From positions 1,176,628-1,240,627 of the forward strand of contig NZ_AZQN01000003.1 in the NCBI RefSeq assembly GCF_000566685.1: 64,000 bases of DNA, read 5' to 3'. This document shows, piece after piece, positions 8,416-16,641 of this stretch. Position 1 is the first letter of the stretch. Every line of letters starts with the position of its first letter. The notes under the pieces were generated by a model. It did no database searches. It was given only the letters and a program-made list of their open reading frames with translations, and was not told where the DNA came from. Position numbers and translations under genes: made by a program. Source of the DNA: Dyadobacter tibetensis Y620-1 (GTDB taxonomy: Bacteria; Bacteroidota; Bacteroidia; Cytophagales; Spirosomataceae).

Positions 8416-10905
8416 CTATCGGAAAACGGCATTGGTAAAGAGTATTTTTCCCTTGTAGAGCATGCTTCGAAAAAGAGGATTGTCCATCATAAAAATCACC
8501 TGGCCTCTGCCTATTTCCTTGGTTCCATATAAGAGGGTGTGTTCTAGTTTTGGGGAAAGGGCAGAGCCTACGAAACCAGCACGGTAATTGTCCTGCTGAA
8601 GATACCCTACATTCCATCCGTCTTTTAAATAAGCACGATTGTATGCCTGGCGGACGAGAGCATAGTAAGATCCCGACCAGCCAAAAGAAAGGGGATGGGT
8701 TGGGTCGAACTGGACCTGAAAAAAACTACCCGGTGAACTCTTGCTTATTGATTGCCGCTCCTGCTGATCATACTGCCTGAGTAATTCCTGATCGGGTACT
8801 TTCTCTGCTTCTTTCTTGGAAAGACCAAATTCGGCCTTATTTAAAAAGGTATCGGTGGCATTTTCCATGGCAATCAACCTGCCTCCCTCCTTAATCCATT
8901 CCGTCAGTTTATTAAGGGTTGCGTCTGACAACTGTCCGGCATAAGATCCATCTGGAAGTATCAGGACATCGATCCTTTCGAGGGATAGATGCTCTAAGCG
9001 ACTTAAGTTCACAATACTTAGGGGGTACTGAAGCTGTGTTTCAAAAAAATGCCATAGCTCTCCCAGAGCGGTAGGAGATACCCCTTCCCCTGCAAGGGTT
9101 AATACCTTTGGTGCTGTAATGATGCGTATATTATCGTGACCCAGATCAATGCCGGACGTGATAAAACCCGTGCTCAACTCACTTATCACGATACCGTGTT
9201 TTTGGGCAGCCTCAGCCACAATTTTTCCGAAGTCTAGCCATTCATTGCCCTTTTTGGTAATGATCAGTGCTCCTCTTTCAAAGGATACACTGTCGGTTTG
9301 TAAGGCAGAGTTTGTGGTCCGGACAAGGATATTTTTTTGTAATAATTCTGCCAAAAACTTAGCCGAGGAAAGTCCGTTCCAGGCGGCAATAAAAGCATAG
9401 GGTCTATCTTGAGAGGGTTGATAGATATTTTGGTCTCGTATATAAGTTTTTTGAAGTAACACTTCCTTGCTACCGTACAAGTTGAGGCCAAATTGGTACC
9501 CCAGTCCCCAACTGGTCAGGTCGTAGGTAAGTGAATCTTCTAAGTCGGGGCTCGTTTCAAAAAGAACCCTCACTAAATTGGACTGAGACTGGTAGGCACT
9601 TATCAGCAGTGAAGAAGAATCTAGCTTGATAAGTGCCGGTGTACCTGTATTCAAATCTGTAACTTTTAAAGTCTGATTTTTTTGAGGACTGCCTACTTTA
9701 ATATTCTGCCTTGTCAGTAAGGCTACTAGTTGATCGATCTGGGTTGGGTCCTTGTCAGGTTGGACAATATAAGTTTTAATGGAACCTGGCGGGTCTTGTC
9801 TTGCCTTTGTATGGTAGGATATAAATTCTTTCTGTAACTTATCCTTACCGGAAATCATGGTTTCTAGTGTAGCCATGCTGGTGGCGTAATGATGCGCTAT
9901 GCGTTCGTTCAAGGTAAGGGTATCCCGCTCATTTTCTCGGTAGATTCCCAGCCCTGCTTTAGCGCCTCCTCCTTGTTCGAAGGTCACACCAATAGCGCCA
10001 TTAAAGGTCGGCCAAGTATCGCCATAGCTAGGGTAAAAAAGATCATACTCGCTACGGGTAAAATACCTCCAGCCTTTTTTGTCAAAGGCAGTGCGACAGT
10101 ATTTTCCCAGCATTGCGTTAAACTCAAGTTGCCAGGGGGTAATGTGATTGTGAATGGGCCGGGCAGCCGGAGGAAAGTAGTAACTTCTATTGCTACCCAT
10201 TTCATGAAAATCGGCATGAATATGAGGCATCCATTGATTATATAATGCCACCCTCGCCTTGGTTTCCTTCTGTGTCTGCCAGGCCCAATCCCTGTTAAGA
10301 TCGAATAAATAATGATTGAATCTGCCTCCCGGCCAGGGCTCGTCATGTTCTCGTGCGATAGGATTGAGGTCAGGAGAATTGTTTTTTATTCCCTGGTACC
10401 AATGGGTATATCGGGCATAGCCGTCCGGATTGCTACAAGGGTCAATGATAATGACAGACTGACGGAGGATATCTTTTGATTTCGCATTTTCCGGGTCTAA
10501 AAGATCGTGGAGGACCATCATGCTCGTGTTGGCTGAACTTGCCTCATTGCCGTGAACATTATAGCTAAGCCAGGCGATGGGTAATCCCCCAGGCGACGGG
10601 CTTCCCTCGAGCAGCCCTATACGCTGCAAGTGTTGCTGACGAATATGCTCTAAGGATTGGAAATTCTCTTCGGAGGTAATAACAGCGGCAATTAAGGGGC
10701 GGTCTTCGGTGGTGCGGCCATATTCTAGAAGCTTGACTCGTGAGGGATAGGCTTTGGCCATCTCTTCGAAATAGGCAACTATACGATGATGATAGGCGAA
10801 TTGGCTGCCCAGCGGATACCCCAGGAAACTTTCGGGAGAAGGATGTTGGGCAGAAGCGAGCTGGAAGCTAAGAACACTTATCAGGATAAGGAAAATTCGG
10901 AACAT
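8416..10905 (-). CDS. Secreted M14 zinc carboxypeptidase with C-terminal GATase/ThuA-like domain
   Basis: An 829-aa protein with a signal peptide (about 1-19, cleavage after 'ASAQ'). The M14 domain (about 25-360) has the zinc ligands H118 and E121 in 'NVHGNEASS' and H234 in 'ADFHEMGS'; the likely catalytic Glu is in 'VTFEQGGG'. A second part (about 560-829), with 'IDVLILPDGSYAGQLSD' and 'WIKEGGRLIAMENAT', looks like a class I glutamine-amidotransferase/ThuA-type fold without catalytic residues I can identify. It probably trims peptides outside the inner membrane. Related Bacteroidota M14 proteins have the same two-part build; the exact substrate is unknown. Confidence 0.88.
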   Translation of the reverse strand: MFRIFLILISVLSFQLASAQHPSPESFLGYPLGSQFAYHHRIVAYFEEMAKAYPSRVKLLEYGRTTEDRPLIAAVITSEENFQSLEHIRQQHLQRIGLLEGSPSPGGLPIAWLSYNVHGNEASSANTSMMVLHDLLDPENAKSKDILRQSVIIIDPCSNPDGYARYTHWYQGIKNNSPDLNPIAREHDEPWPGGRFNHYLFDLNRDWAWQTQKETKARVALYNQWMPHIHADFHEMGSNRSYYFPPAARPIHNHITPWQLEFNAMLGKYCRTAFDKKGWRYFTRSEYDLFYPSYGDTWPTFNGAIGVTFEQGGGAKAGLGIYRENERDTLTLNERIAHHYATSMATLETMISGKDKLQKEFISYHTKARQDPPGSIKTYIVQPDKDPTQIDQLVALLTRQNIKVGSPQKNQTLKVTDLNTGTPALIKLDSSSLLISAYQSQSNLVRVLFETSPDLEDSLTYDLTSWGLGYQFGLNLYGSKEVLLQKTYIRDQNIYQPSQDRPYAFIAAWNGLSSAKFLAELLQKNILVRTTNSALQTDSVSFERGALIITKKGNEWLDFGKIVAEAAQKHGIVISELSTGFITSGIDLGHDNIRIITAPKVLTLAGEGVSPTALGELWHFFETQLQYPLSIVNLSRLEHLSLERIDVLILPDGSYAGQLSDATLNKLTEWIKEGGRLIAMENATDTFLNKAEFGLSKKEAEKVPDQELLRQYDQQERQSISKSSPGSFFQVQFDPTHPLSFGWSGSYYALVRQAYNRAYLKDGWNVGYLQQDNYRAGFVGSALSPKLEHTLLYGTKEIGRGQVIFMMDNPLFRSMLYKGKILFTNAVFR

Positions 10906-10940
10906 ATGCTTGATATTGTTAAAACGAATTTGAGGCTCAT

Positions 10941-10948
10941 CAAATGTA
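10941..10948 (-). promoter_or_regulatory. -7 box (TACATTTG) upstream of the M14 peptidase gene
   Basis: The minus strand reads TACATTTG, matching TAnnTTTG, 36 bases before the start codon at 10905. No clear -33 TTG is seen. Confidence 0.4.
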
Positions 10949-11061
10949 AAAATTGGAGCTGGTATTATTACCTAAAAATTAATTTTAAAATTATTTTAAG
11001 AGATAAAATATTGAATTTGAGGGGGTAGTAAAAATACGTAAAAAATTTTTTAATGACGTGC

Positions 11062-11092
11062 TTGCATATTAAAAATCAACCGTGCATATTTG
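11062..11092 (+). promoter_or_regulatory. Promoter candidate for tRNA-Glu
   Basis: A TTG at 11062-11064 and a TATTTG element at 11087-11092 are spaced like a Bacteroidota -33/-7 pair, with the -7 box one base short of consensus. Transcription would start about 70 bases before the tRNA. Confidence 0.35.
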
Positions 11093-11166
11093 CACCACGA
11101 TTCAGCGAAACGGAATCGGAAAGTGAAAAAAAGTGTTGAAAAAACGCGCGAAGTAGGAGACCAGTC

Positions 11167-11238
11167 GGCCCATTCGTCTAGCGGTTAGGACACGACCCTT
11201 TCACGGTTGAAACAGGGGTTCGATTCCCCTATGGGTCA
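11167..11238 (+). tRNA. trnE: tRNA-Glu (anticodon TTC)
   Basis: A full cloverleaf can be drawn: the 7-bp acceptor stem GGCCCAT/ATGGGTC (one G-T pair), D-arm GTCT/GGAC, anticodon stem CGACC/GGTTG with loop CTTTCAC (anticodon TTC at 11200-11202), and T-arm AGGGG/CCCCT with loop TTCGATT. The 3' CCA is not encoded. A terminator follows at 11272. Confidence 0.97.
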
Positions 11239-11271
11239 CAAAACCGTGCGTTTGCACTTTCAACATTTACT

Positions 11272-11306
11272 AAAGCCGCTCTAATTTGATTTAGAGCGGC
11301 TTTTTT
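11272..11306 (+). terminator. Intrinsic terminator of tRNA-Glu
   Basis: A perfect 13-bp stem (11272-11284 with 11291-11303), a 6-base loop and a run of six T at 11301-11306. Confidence 0.88.
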
Positions 11307-11344
11307 CATTTATTTGCTATCGCACAGTATCGTGCAGTATCGGG

Positions 11345-11893
11345 GATCAAGTTAAAAACTTGTGGAGGTTGACAGAAAACCAGCGGAGTGGGAATCTCTA
11401 TCCTACCCATGGATTGGGCCCAATCGCACAAATCATGGACATCAATCGGGATGATAGAATGGATTATTTAGTGAGTATGGCCAGTAACGATTTTATGTTG
11501 GAGGCCCGCGCCCAGCAGTTGGCTGCTTCTGAACCTGATTTTGCCGAGTTTAAAGGAAAAACTTTCCGAGGGAATATGAATACTACGACCATCCGAACGG
11601 CCAAAGGAAAAACGATCATGCTTCAGCACGATGTCACCTCTTCCAGGGTCTATTCCCGTCTGCATCTGAACGGTGGGGCAAAAGGATCTGCACAAAAGTA
11701 TCCGCTTCCTGTATTTGTAAATTCTGGGCTAATTGCTACCGGGCACGAATGGATCGACGAGAAGGCCTTCAAGGAATTGGAAGAGAAATATCGGCCCGAA
11801 ATCGTAAAGCGTATAGGGGAATTGGCAAAGAAGATTGGGGGGCATGGTGGAATGGCCTTCGTGATGGGCGCCTATCTAAAGATGCTATCCTGA
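11345..11893 (+). pseudogene. GH109-type glycosidase (Gfo/Idh/MocA family) remnant
   Basis: The frame encodes about 180 residues matching the middle of GH109 enzymes: 'NLYPTHGLGPIAQIMDINR', 'MDYLVSMASNDF' and a later 'GHGGMAFVM'. GH109 proteins are NAD-dependent alpha-N-acetylgalactosaminidase-type enzymes of about 430-470 aa. Here the whole N-terminal Rossmann domain and its GxGxxG motif are missing, and the sequence leaves the family just after 'GHGGM', ending at an early stop. No start codon fits; a TTG at 11360 is the first possible. It lies 38 bases past the tRNA-Glu terminator, so the upstream part of the gene was probably lost in a deletion or tRNA-linked exchange. Confidence 0.8.
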
Positions 11894-12041
11894 AAAATTG
11901 GGAAGCTAATATACTGCTAACTTCAAGAGGGAACCTGTGCGAAAATTTCAGAGCACTTACATCATTCCAGGCGTTAGACTGGTCCAAGGTGAAGATGTCT
12001 CATCTAAAAGAATATAAAGGTCTTCTCTTTAAACATTGGCA

Positions 12042-12116
12042 GATTCCATGACAGGCCCATACGTTTCGGTTCAGTAGATTCTGAAATTCAATTTGATTCC
12101 ATGTCAGGTCTATTCG
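12042..12116. repeat. Imperfect 22-bp direct repeat pair, 53 bp apart
   Basis: Positions 12042-12063 and 12095-12116 share GATTCCATG, CAGG and CG at the same places (about 17 of 22 bases). They lie between the GH109 remnant and the sialate esterase stop. They could be scars of a rearrangement or a regulator site. Confidence 0.35.
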
Positions 12117-12145
12117 ATAATGCTAAGAATGGTCCCGCTCTTGAC

Positions 12146-13579
12146 CTATTTTTTTTCCAAACGGACTGGCTCTTCCCAATTGTCGGTTCTAAAAGAGGAG
12201 GCCGGGAGGAGATTGGTATCGAAAAGCGTACCTTCTATCCAGTTCTTCCAGGCATATCGTACCGCCACAGGCTCTGGAACTTTCTCAATTCTGACGTGAA
12301 TTACATTACGAGACATGATTACGGCACGTGCAGGGTAGAAGATCCTATCGGCTCCGGCTACTTCAAAGCCTTTTAGTCCATCAAAAGCATAAAGACCCGA
12401 CTCTGCATGATCAAAATGTAAAATAGCGGTACCGTTTGAAAATTCGTGACGGGCGTAGGTAGGGCCCGTAGCGTCAATCTGTGGGATGCCATAGGTTTTA
12501 TTTAAGGCCAGATATAGTAGGCGATCGGCAACCTCCTTTTTCTTTGGTGGATGAATATCCTTTTCCGATCCTAAATCCATCGTCACAGCCATTCCACTGT
12601 TGGGTATCAGGTCCAGGCATTGCAGTTGTGCTTCCCGGATAAAAGCCGAATTGATATTTTTATAATCGTATGGAGCTATTTGAACATAATAAAAAGGGAA
12701 GTCTCCCAGCTGCCATCTCTCCCTCCAATCTTTTACCATGGCGGGAAAAAGCTTCTTATATGCCTCTGGTTGGTTGCGGTTTGATTCACCTTGGTACCAT
12801 AGCACCCCTTTTATGTTAAAGGGGATAATAGGATTGATCATTGCGTTAAAGAGCGCCGTCTGAACCGTTTGTGCTATGCGCAAATCCGCCGATTCTATAT
12901 TGATTTTCTGGTAAGGACTCAGTGCCTCTTCACTCATCCATGCTTCAACATAGCTCCCTCCCCAAGAGGTATGGATTATGCCAACGGGTACGTCCAGTGA
13001 TGCTTGTAATTGTTGACCGAAAAAGTATCCAATAGCACTGAAACTAGCGACGTTTTTGGGCGAAGCCTGCTCCCATGAGCTGAACTCCTTGATGTCGGTC
13101 AAAGGTTCTTTAGATCCGACTCTTGCCACGCTGAAAAGTCGCAAATTAGCATTATTTGACTTTTGCAGAGCCTCGTTGCTGCCGTATGTGGGCTGGCCGG
13201 TATAACCAGTAATGGGTTGGTACATATTGGACTGTCCGGAGCATAACCAAACTTCACCAAAAAGGATTTGCTCTAAACGGATGTCGGTATCCTTACTTTT
13301 GATTGTTAAGGTCTGTGGGTCTTTGCTGAGTGTAGTGCTGATCTTGTGCTTCCAATTGCCGGCAGCGTCTGCCTGAATTTTTATTTTTGACTGGAGCCAA
13401 GACGCTTCCACGGTGATTTTTTCCTGTGGATCGGCCCACCCCCATATTACTACTTCCGTGTTTCTCTGCAGCACCATATTAGAAGACAGAATAGCCGGAA
13501 GTCTCACTTTAGCATCGACAGACTGTGTGCCAAGCGATAATAAGACAGTTAAGAGAAAAAATAGCAGTCGGTTATTCAC
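12146..13579 (-). CDS. Sialate O-acetylesterase family, secreted
   Basis: A 477-aa SGNH-type esterase that removes O-acetyl groups from sialic acids or related sugars. It has a signal peptide (about 1-23), the nucleophile block 'LCSGQSNMYQP' (about S117), a middle block 'GVLWYQGESNRNQPEAYKK' and the C-terminal Asp/His block 'DLGSEKDIHPPKKKEVADRL'. All family blocks are present and length is normal. The start is GTG at 13579, overlapping by 4 bases (GTGA) the stop of an upstream open frame, a sign of translational coupling to a gene that now seems incomplete. With the GH109 remnant it suggests an old host-glycan or mucin-type degradation locus. Confidence 0.88.
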   Translation of the reverse strand: MNNRLLFFLLTVLLSLGTQSVDAKVRLPAILSSNMVLQRNTEVVIWGWADPQEKITVEASWLQSKIKIQADAAGNWKHKISTTLSKDPQTLTIKSKDTDIRLEQILFGEVWLCSGQSNMYQPITGYTGQPTYGSNEALQKSNNANLRLFSVARVGSKEPLTDIKEFSSWEQASPKNVASFSAIGYFFGQQLQASLDVPVGIIHTSWGGSYVEAWMSEEALSPYQKINIESADLRIAQTVQTALFNAMINPIIPFNIKGVLWYQGESNRNQPEAYKKLFPAMVKDWRERWQLGDFPFYYVQIAPYDYKNINSAFIREAQLQCLDLIPNSGMAVTMDLGSEKDIHPPKKKEVADRLLYLALNKTYGIPQIDATGPTYARHEFSNGTAILHFDHAESGLYAFDGLKGFEVAGADRIFYPARAVIMSRNVIHVRIEKVPEPVAVRYAWKNWIEGTLFDTNLLPASSFRTDNWEEPVRLEKK

Positions 13580-13833
13580 TGTTCATCGGATTTTTTGGTG
13601 GGAAATTTAGGCCTTTCTAAATTTTGGCCATGCGTTAAGTAAGGGAGGATCATACTGTTTTCAGTGGCCCCATCATGTAACGTCAAGAAAAGTGAGATAC
13701 CCTCCTCAACTACTCTAAACTGACCCTGATTTTCGAAATAGTCATATGTTTTCTTTAATACCTTGCCTATAGGAGAGGGCATCAGATATCCCGGGGTAGA
13801 CGATATATTAAGCAGGTTTCGGTACTGATCAAA
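13576..13833 (-). pseudogene. C-terminal remnant of an unknown gene, coupled to the sialate esterase
   Basis: An 85-codon frame runs from just after a TGA (13834-13836) to a TGA that overlaps the esterase start as GTGA. The translation is even and protein-like, with 'GQFRVVEEGISLFLTLHDG' and 'SMILPYLTHGQN', and continues well upstream of its only ATG (13782), which makes it look like the tail of a longer gene whose 5' part is gone. I do not recognise the family. An intact 68-aa protein starting at 13782 is the alternative. Confidence 0.45.
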
Positions 13834-14073
13834 TCAGAACAATAGGGCTCTATTCAGCTATCATCCCTGTGAGAAGCAGATTTTGATAAAAAGTTTTCAT
13901 CAGGATTGATATGTAGCTGGTTTCAGTCATTTCCAAATTCGGATGAAGGTCATGATATTTTTTAAAAGTTAATCCTGAACACTTTTGTACGTTTTTAAGT
14001 CAAAATTATCTAATAGAAAGTAGTGTAAGATTGCTAAAAAAAATTGAATTATATTTATTATAATTAGTCTTTT

Positions 14074-14089
14074 CCGGTAACGTTGCCGG
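14074..14089. promoter_or_regulatory. 16-bp palindrome CCGGTAACGTTGCCGG, possible operator
   Basis: Seven of eight half-site positions are symmetric around AACGTT. This core is seen in LacI/CcpA-type operators. It lies about 260 bases before fbp in otherwise AT-rich DNA. No LacI-type regulator is encoded nearby, so the binding protein is unknown. Confidence 0.35.
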
Positions 14090-14256
14090 TGATTTTGCTA
14101 GAATTTATGCGTAAAATGATCAGAGTAATGTTAATTTTATCAAAAAATTGAATTGCTGGCATCGTCCGGGTAGGAAGGTAATACTGCGTCTCTTAAAACA
14201 TAATTTGTTTGTTATCAGGCAGGATGCTAAAGGATACTGTGCAAGTTACTATGAAA

Positions 14257-14264
14257 TAATTTTG
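14257..14264 (+). promoter_or_regulatory. -7 box (TAATTTTG) upstream of fbp
   Basis: An exact match to TAnnTTTG, giving a leader of roughly 77 bases to the fbp start at 14348. Confidence 0.4.
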
Positions 14265-14347
14265 TTGAAAATTATACTAAGACCATTTGTCCACCGATGA
14301 TCTGGTGGTGGAGGGTCAATTTCTGTTTTCTAAAACATCCAGTGCTT

Positions 14348-15397
14348 ATGACTTCTAAAGTTGAAAAAATGGCCTTACCTGTAGGGGTGACGCTTGACAG
14401 ATTTATTAAAAAGAACCAGGGTTCTTTCCAATTTGCTTCCGGAGAGTTGTCTCAACTCTTACGAGATATTGCCTTAGCTGGAAAAATTATCAACCGGGAA
14501 GTTAATAAGGCCGGATTGGTTGATATAACGGGTGCGCTAGGGACTTCCAATGTGCAGGGAGAAAATCAACAGAAGCTTGATGTGATTGCCGATATCCGGT
14601 TTATTAGAGCCCTGAAAAATGGTGGAGAAGTATGTGCAATCATAACAGAGGAAGAGGATGAGATTATCTATACCGGTAACGACGACGCAAAATATGTTGT
14701 AGCTATCGACCCCTTGGATGGATCTTCGAACATTGATGTGAATGTATCGATTGGGACCATATTTTCTATCTATACCCGGGTAACCCCACGTGGTACCAGA
14801 GCTACCAAGGAAGACTTCCTGCAAGGAGGGCGTAAGCAGGTGGCCGCAGGTTATATTCTATATGGTTCTTCCACTATTTTGGTATATACTACTGGGCATG
14901 GAGTCAATGGGTTTACCTATGAAAATTCCTTGGGTGAATTCTTTTTATCCCATCCCAATATAAAATCCCCAGAGGATGGCAAGATTTATTCTGTAAACGA
15001 GGGCAATTTTGACGACTTCTACGATTATACTCAGCGTTATATTATGAGTTGCCGGAAAAAGCGAATGTCAGGAAGGTATATCGGGTCTTTGATAGCCGAT
15101 TTTCATCGCAATATGCTGAAAGGCGGAATTTATTTATATCCTCCTACTCCTAGTCATCCTCAGGGTAAATTACGTTTGCTGTATGAGTGTTATCCCATGG
15201 CTTTTTTGGCCGAACAAGCTGGTGCCAAAGCAATCGATTGCGAATCGGATATCCTGGACGTCACACCCATCTCGTTTCATCAGCGAAACTCTATTTATGT
15301 AGGGGCTCCCAAGATGATACAGGAGTTAGAACTTTTTTTTAAAGAAAGGGCGAAGTATATTATTAAGGAGGCACGTTTCGAGAAGATTGAAGACTGA
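14348..15397 (+). CDS. fbp: Class I fructose-1,6-bisphosphatase
   Basis: A 349-aa gluconeogenic enzyme that hydrolyses fructose 1,6-bisphosphate. The metal and substrate site '[14 protein letters not shown]' (about residues 119-132) and the upstream acidic stretch 'TEEEDE' are present, as are the sugar-phosphate residues in '[18 protein letters not shown]'. An in-frame ATG at 14297 would add a Trp-rich stretch that looks non-coding; the ATG at 14348 gives the usual N-terminus, starting just before '[11 protein letters not shown]'. It is monocistronic, with a shared terminator facing ferritin. Confidence 0.95.
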   Translation: MTSKVEKMALPVGVTLDRFIKKNQGSFQFASGELSQLLRDIALAGKIINREVNKAGLVDITGALGTSNVQGENQQKLDVIADIRFIRALKNGGEVCAIITEEEDEIIYTGNDDAKYVVAIDPLDGSSNIDVNVSIGTIFSIYTRVTPRGTRATKEDFLQGGRKQVAAGYILYGSSTILVYTTGHGVNGFTYENSLGEFFLSHPNIKSPEDGKIYSVNEGNFDDFYDYTQRYIMSCRKKRMSGRYIGSLIADFHRNMLKGGIYLYPPTPSHPQGKLRLLYECYPMAFLAEQAGAKAIDCESDILDVTPISFHQRNSIYVGAPKMIQELELFFKERAKYIIKEARFEKIED

Positions 15398-15427
15398 CAA
15401 CGTCGAGTTGCTAAGACCCCAAAAAAA

Positions 15428-15466
15428 AAGCCCCATCCTGCATATATCTGCTAAAGGATGGGGCTT
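15428..15466. terminator. Bidirectional terminator between fbp and ferritin
   Basis: A perfect 12-bp stem (15428-15439 with 15455-15466), preceded by an A-run and followed by a T-rich stretch, between two convergent stops. Confidence 0.85.
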
Positions 15467-15481
15467 ATTCTTATCAGTTTC

Positions 15482-16021
15482 TTAGTTGGCAGCTGTTCCA
15501 GCTCCTGAACTTATCTTATTAACCGCCTTATCTATATGATATAAGCCAGTTCCTTCTTCGCCAATCACGTCGAATAATTCCAGGGCACGTCGAGCATTAT
15601 CTTCCTCTTCAACCTGCTCGCTCACAAACCAGTGCATCAGATTTTCTGTGGCGTAATCTTCGGCAGTACGGCTTGCCGTTACCAATCGGTTGATGGACTG
15701 GGTAACGCTGATTTCACTCTGTAAGGCGGCCTCAAAAACACTTCTAAAAGAGCTGAAGTCCTGCTTTACGGGCCCCACTTCAGGAGCAACGGCCGTTCCG
15801 CCTACCGTCATGATATAGTTAAAAAGCTTAAGCATATGGGCTCTTTCTTCATCCGATTGACGAAGAAAATAAGCGGCGCTATTCTTAAAACCATTCCGGT
15901 CGCACCAAGAGGCCATGGCCAGATATTTGGAGGAAGCTTCTGCTTCCATTTTTACCTGGTTGTTCAATAATATTTCGATTTCCTCTTTCAAAGAAGTATG
16001 TTGTCTCAATAGATCTTTCAT
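15482..16021 (-). CDS. ftnA: Ferritin (non-haem)
   Basis: A 179-aa four-helix ferritin that oxidises and stores iron in a 24-subunit shell. Ferroxidase ligands are visible as the Glu in 'QVKMEAEASSKYLAMASW', the 'EERAHMLK' E-x-x-H pair and later Glu residues in 'SEQVEEEDNARR'. The 'YLAMASW' sequence is typical of bacterial non-haem ferritins; the Met needed for bacterioferritin haem binding is not evident. It is probably monocistronic. An AT-rich inverted repeat 63-89 bases upstream could be regulatory. Confidence 0.93.
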   Translation of the reverse strand: MKDLLRQHTSLKEEIEILLNNQVKMEAEASSKYLAMASWCDRNGFKNSAAYFLRQSDEERAHMLKLFNYIMTVGGTAVAPEVGPVKQDFSSFRSVFEAALQSEISVTQSINRLVTASRTAEDYATENLMHWFVSEQVEEEDNARRALELFDVIGEEGTGLYHIDKAVNKISSGAGTAAN

Positions 16022-16083
16022 TGCTTAGTCGTTCAAGTGATACTTTATAGGTGCAAATTGAATAGTATTTTCCAGACTAGCAA

Positions 16084-16110
16084 AGACCAATATAAATTTA
16101 TAATTGGTCT
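16084..16110. promoter_or_regulatory. Inverted repeat AGACCAAT-N11-ATTGGTCT upstream of ferritin
   Basis: A perfect 8-bp inverted repeat with an AT-rich 11-base spacer, 63 bases before the ferritin start and 21 bases after the stop of the next gene. With no T-run it is a poor terminator, so an operator for ferritin is possible. Confidence 0.3.
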
Positions 16111-16130
16111 AATACGAAGGCAATACAGTT

Positions 16131-16514
16131 TTAGGCGATTGCTGAATCCTGATAAAGCACTTCGTGCAGCATGGAGTTTAATTCAATAGCAAAATGTGTG
16201 CCATTGACTAACTCTCGAAGTTGAATGAATTCGCATAATCCCAGCTTTTGATATAGATTCAGTTTGGGGACTTCTACAGATGCGTAATCTCCTTCATCGG
16301 TTAAATCGAATAACTTGTGTCTTAAATCGATGCGGTTGATTAGCTTGCGAAAACTCAAAAAATCATTGATTCTGAAAGAAGCTTCAATGTCCTTGTACTG
16401 CAATAAAATACGGGAGGTCTTGTCACATTGGTGACAGGTTCCAAAAGGGACGGAAAACAACTCGTTCAATGCTTTCACCGGGGGGATAAATTGATTACTG
16501 ATAACTGCCTGCAA
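16131..16514 (-). CDS. Small hypothetical protein with a Cys pair
   Basis: A 127-aa cytoplasmic protein with a CxxC-type pair in 'GTCHQCDKTSR' (about residues 27-30), reminiscent of small Bacteroidota proteins with an N-terminal zinc-knuckle-like pair and an all-alpha/beta tail; I cannot name it. No internal ATG exists before about residue 115, and the only available start in frame is a TTG at 16514. That TTG overlaps a TATCTTTG box (16519-16512), so either the box is chance or the start is a rarer codon a few residues downstream. Confidence 0.65.
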   Translation of the reverse strand: MQAVISNQFIPPVKALNELFSVPFGTCHQCDKTSRILLQYKDIEASFRINDFLSFRKLINRIDLRHKLFDLTDEGDYASVEVPKLNLYQKLGLCEFIQLRELVNGTHFAIELNSMLHEVLYQDSAIA

Positions 16515-16565
16515 AGATAAACTATCTAGTTTTAACGGACAAGTTTATTTTAAAACATTCTAAGT

Positions 16566-16614
16566 AAATATAACAAGCCCATCAATATGGGTAATCGATG
16601 GGTTTGTTATATTT
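16566..16614 (-). terminator. Terminator of glnS
   Basis: An 18-bp stem with one G-T pair (16566-16583 with 16597-16614), 28 bases past the glnS stop. Confidence 0.75.
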
Positions 16615-16641
16615 TAATAATCGTAATCAGGAAACAATTGT

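Larger units (their letters stand above)
13834..14347. other. Intergenic region upstream of fbp
   Basis: About 510 bases with no convincing gene on either strand. It is AT-rich and carries the palindrome at 14074 and the -7 box at 14257. Confidence 0.5.

Noticed and set aside
11749..12051. 100-codon frame overlapping the GH109 remnant as its frameshifted continuation
   Set aside because: Its translation does not resemble the GH109 C-terminus, so it does not restore the gene.
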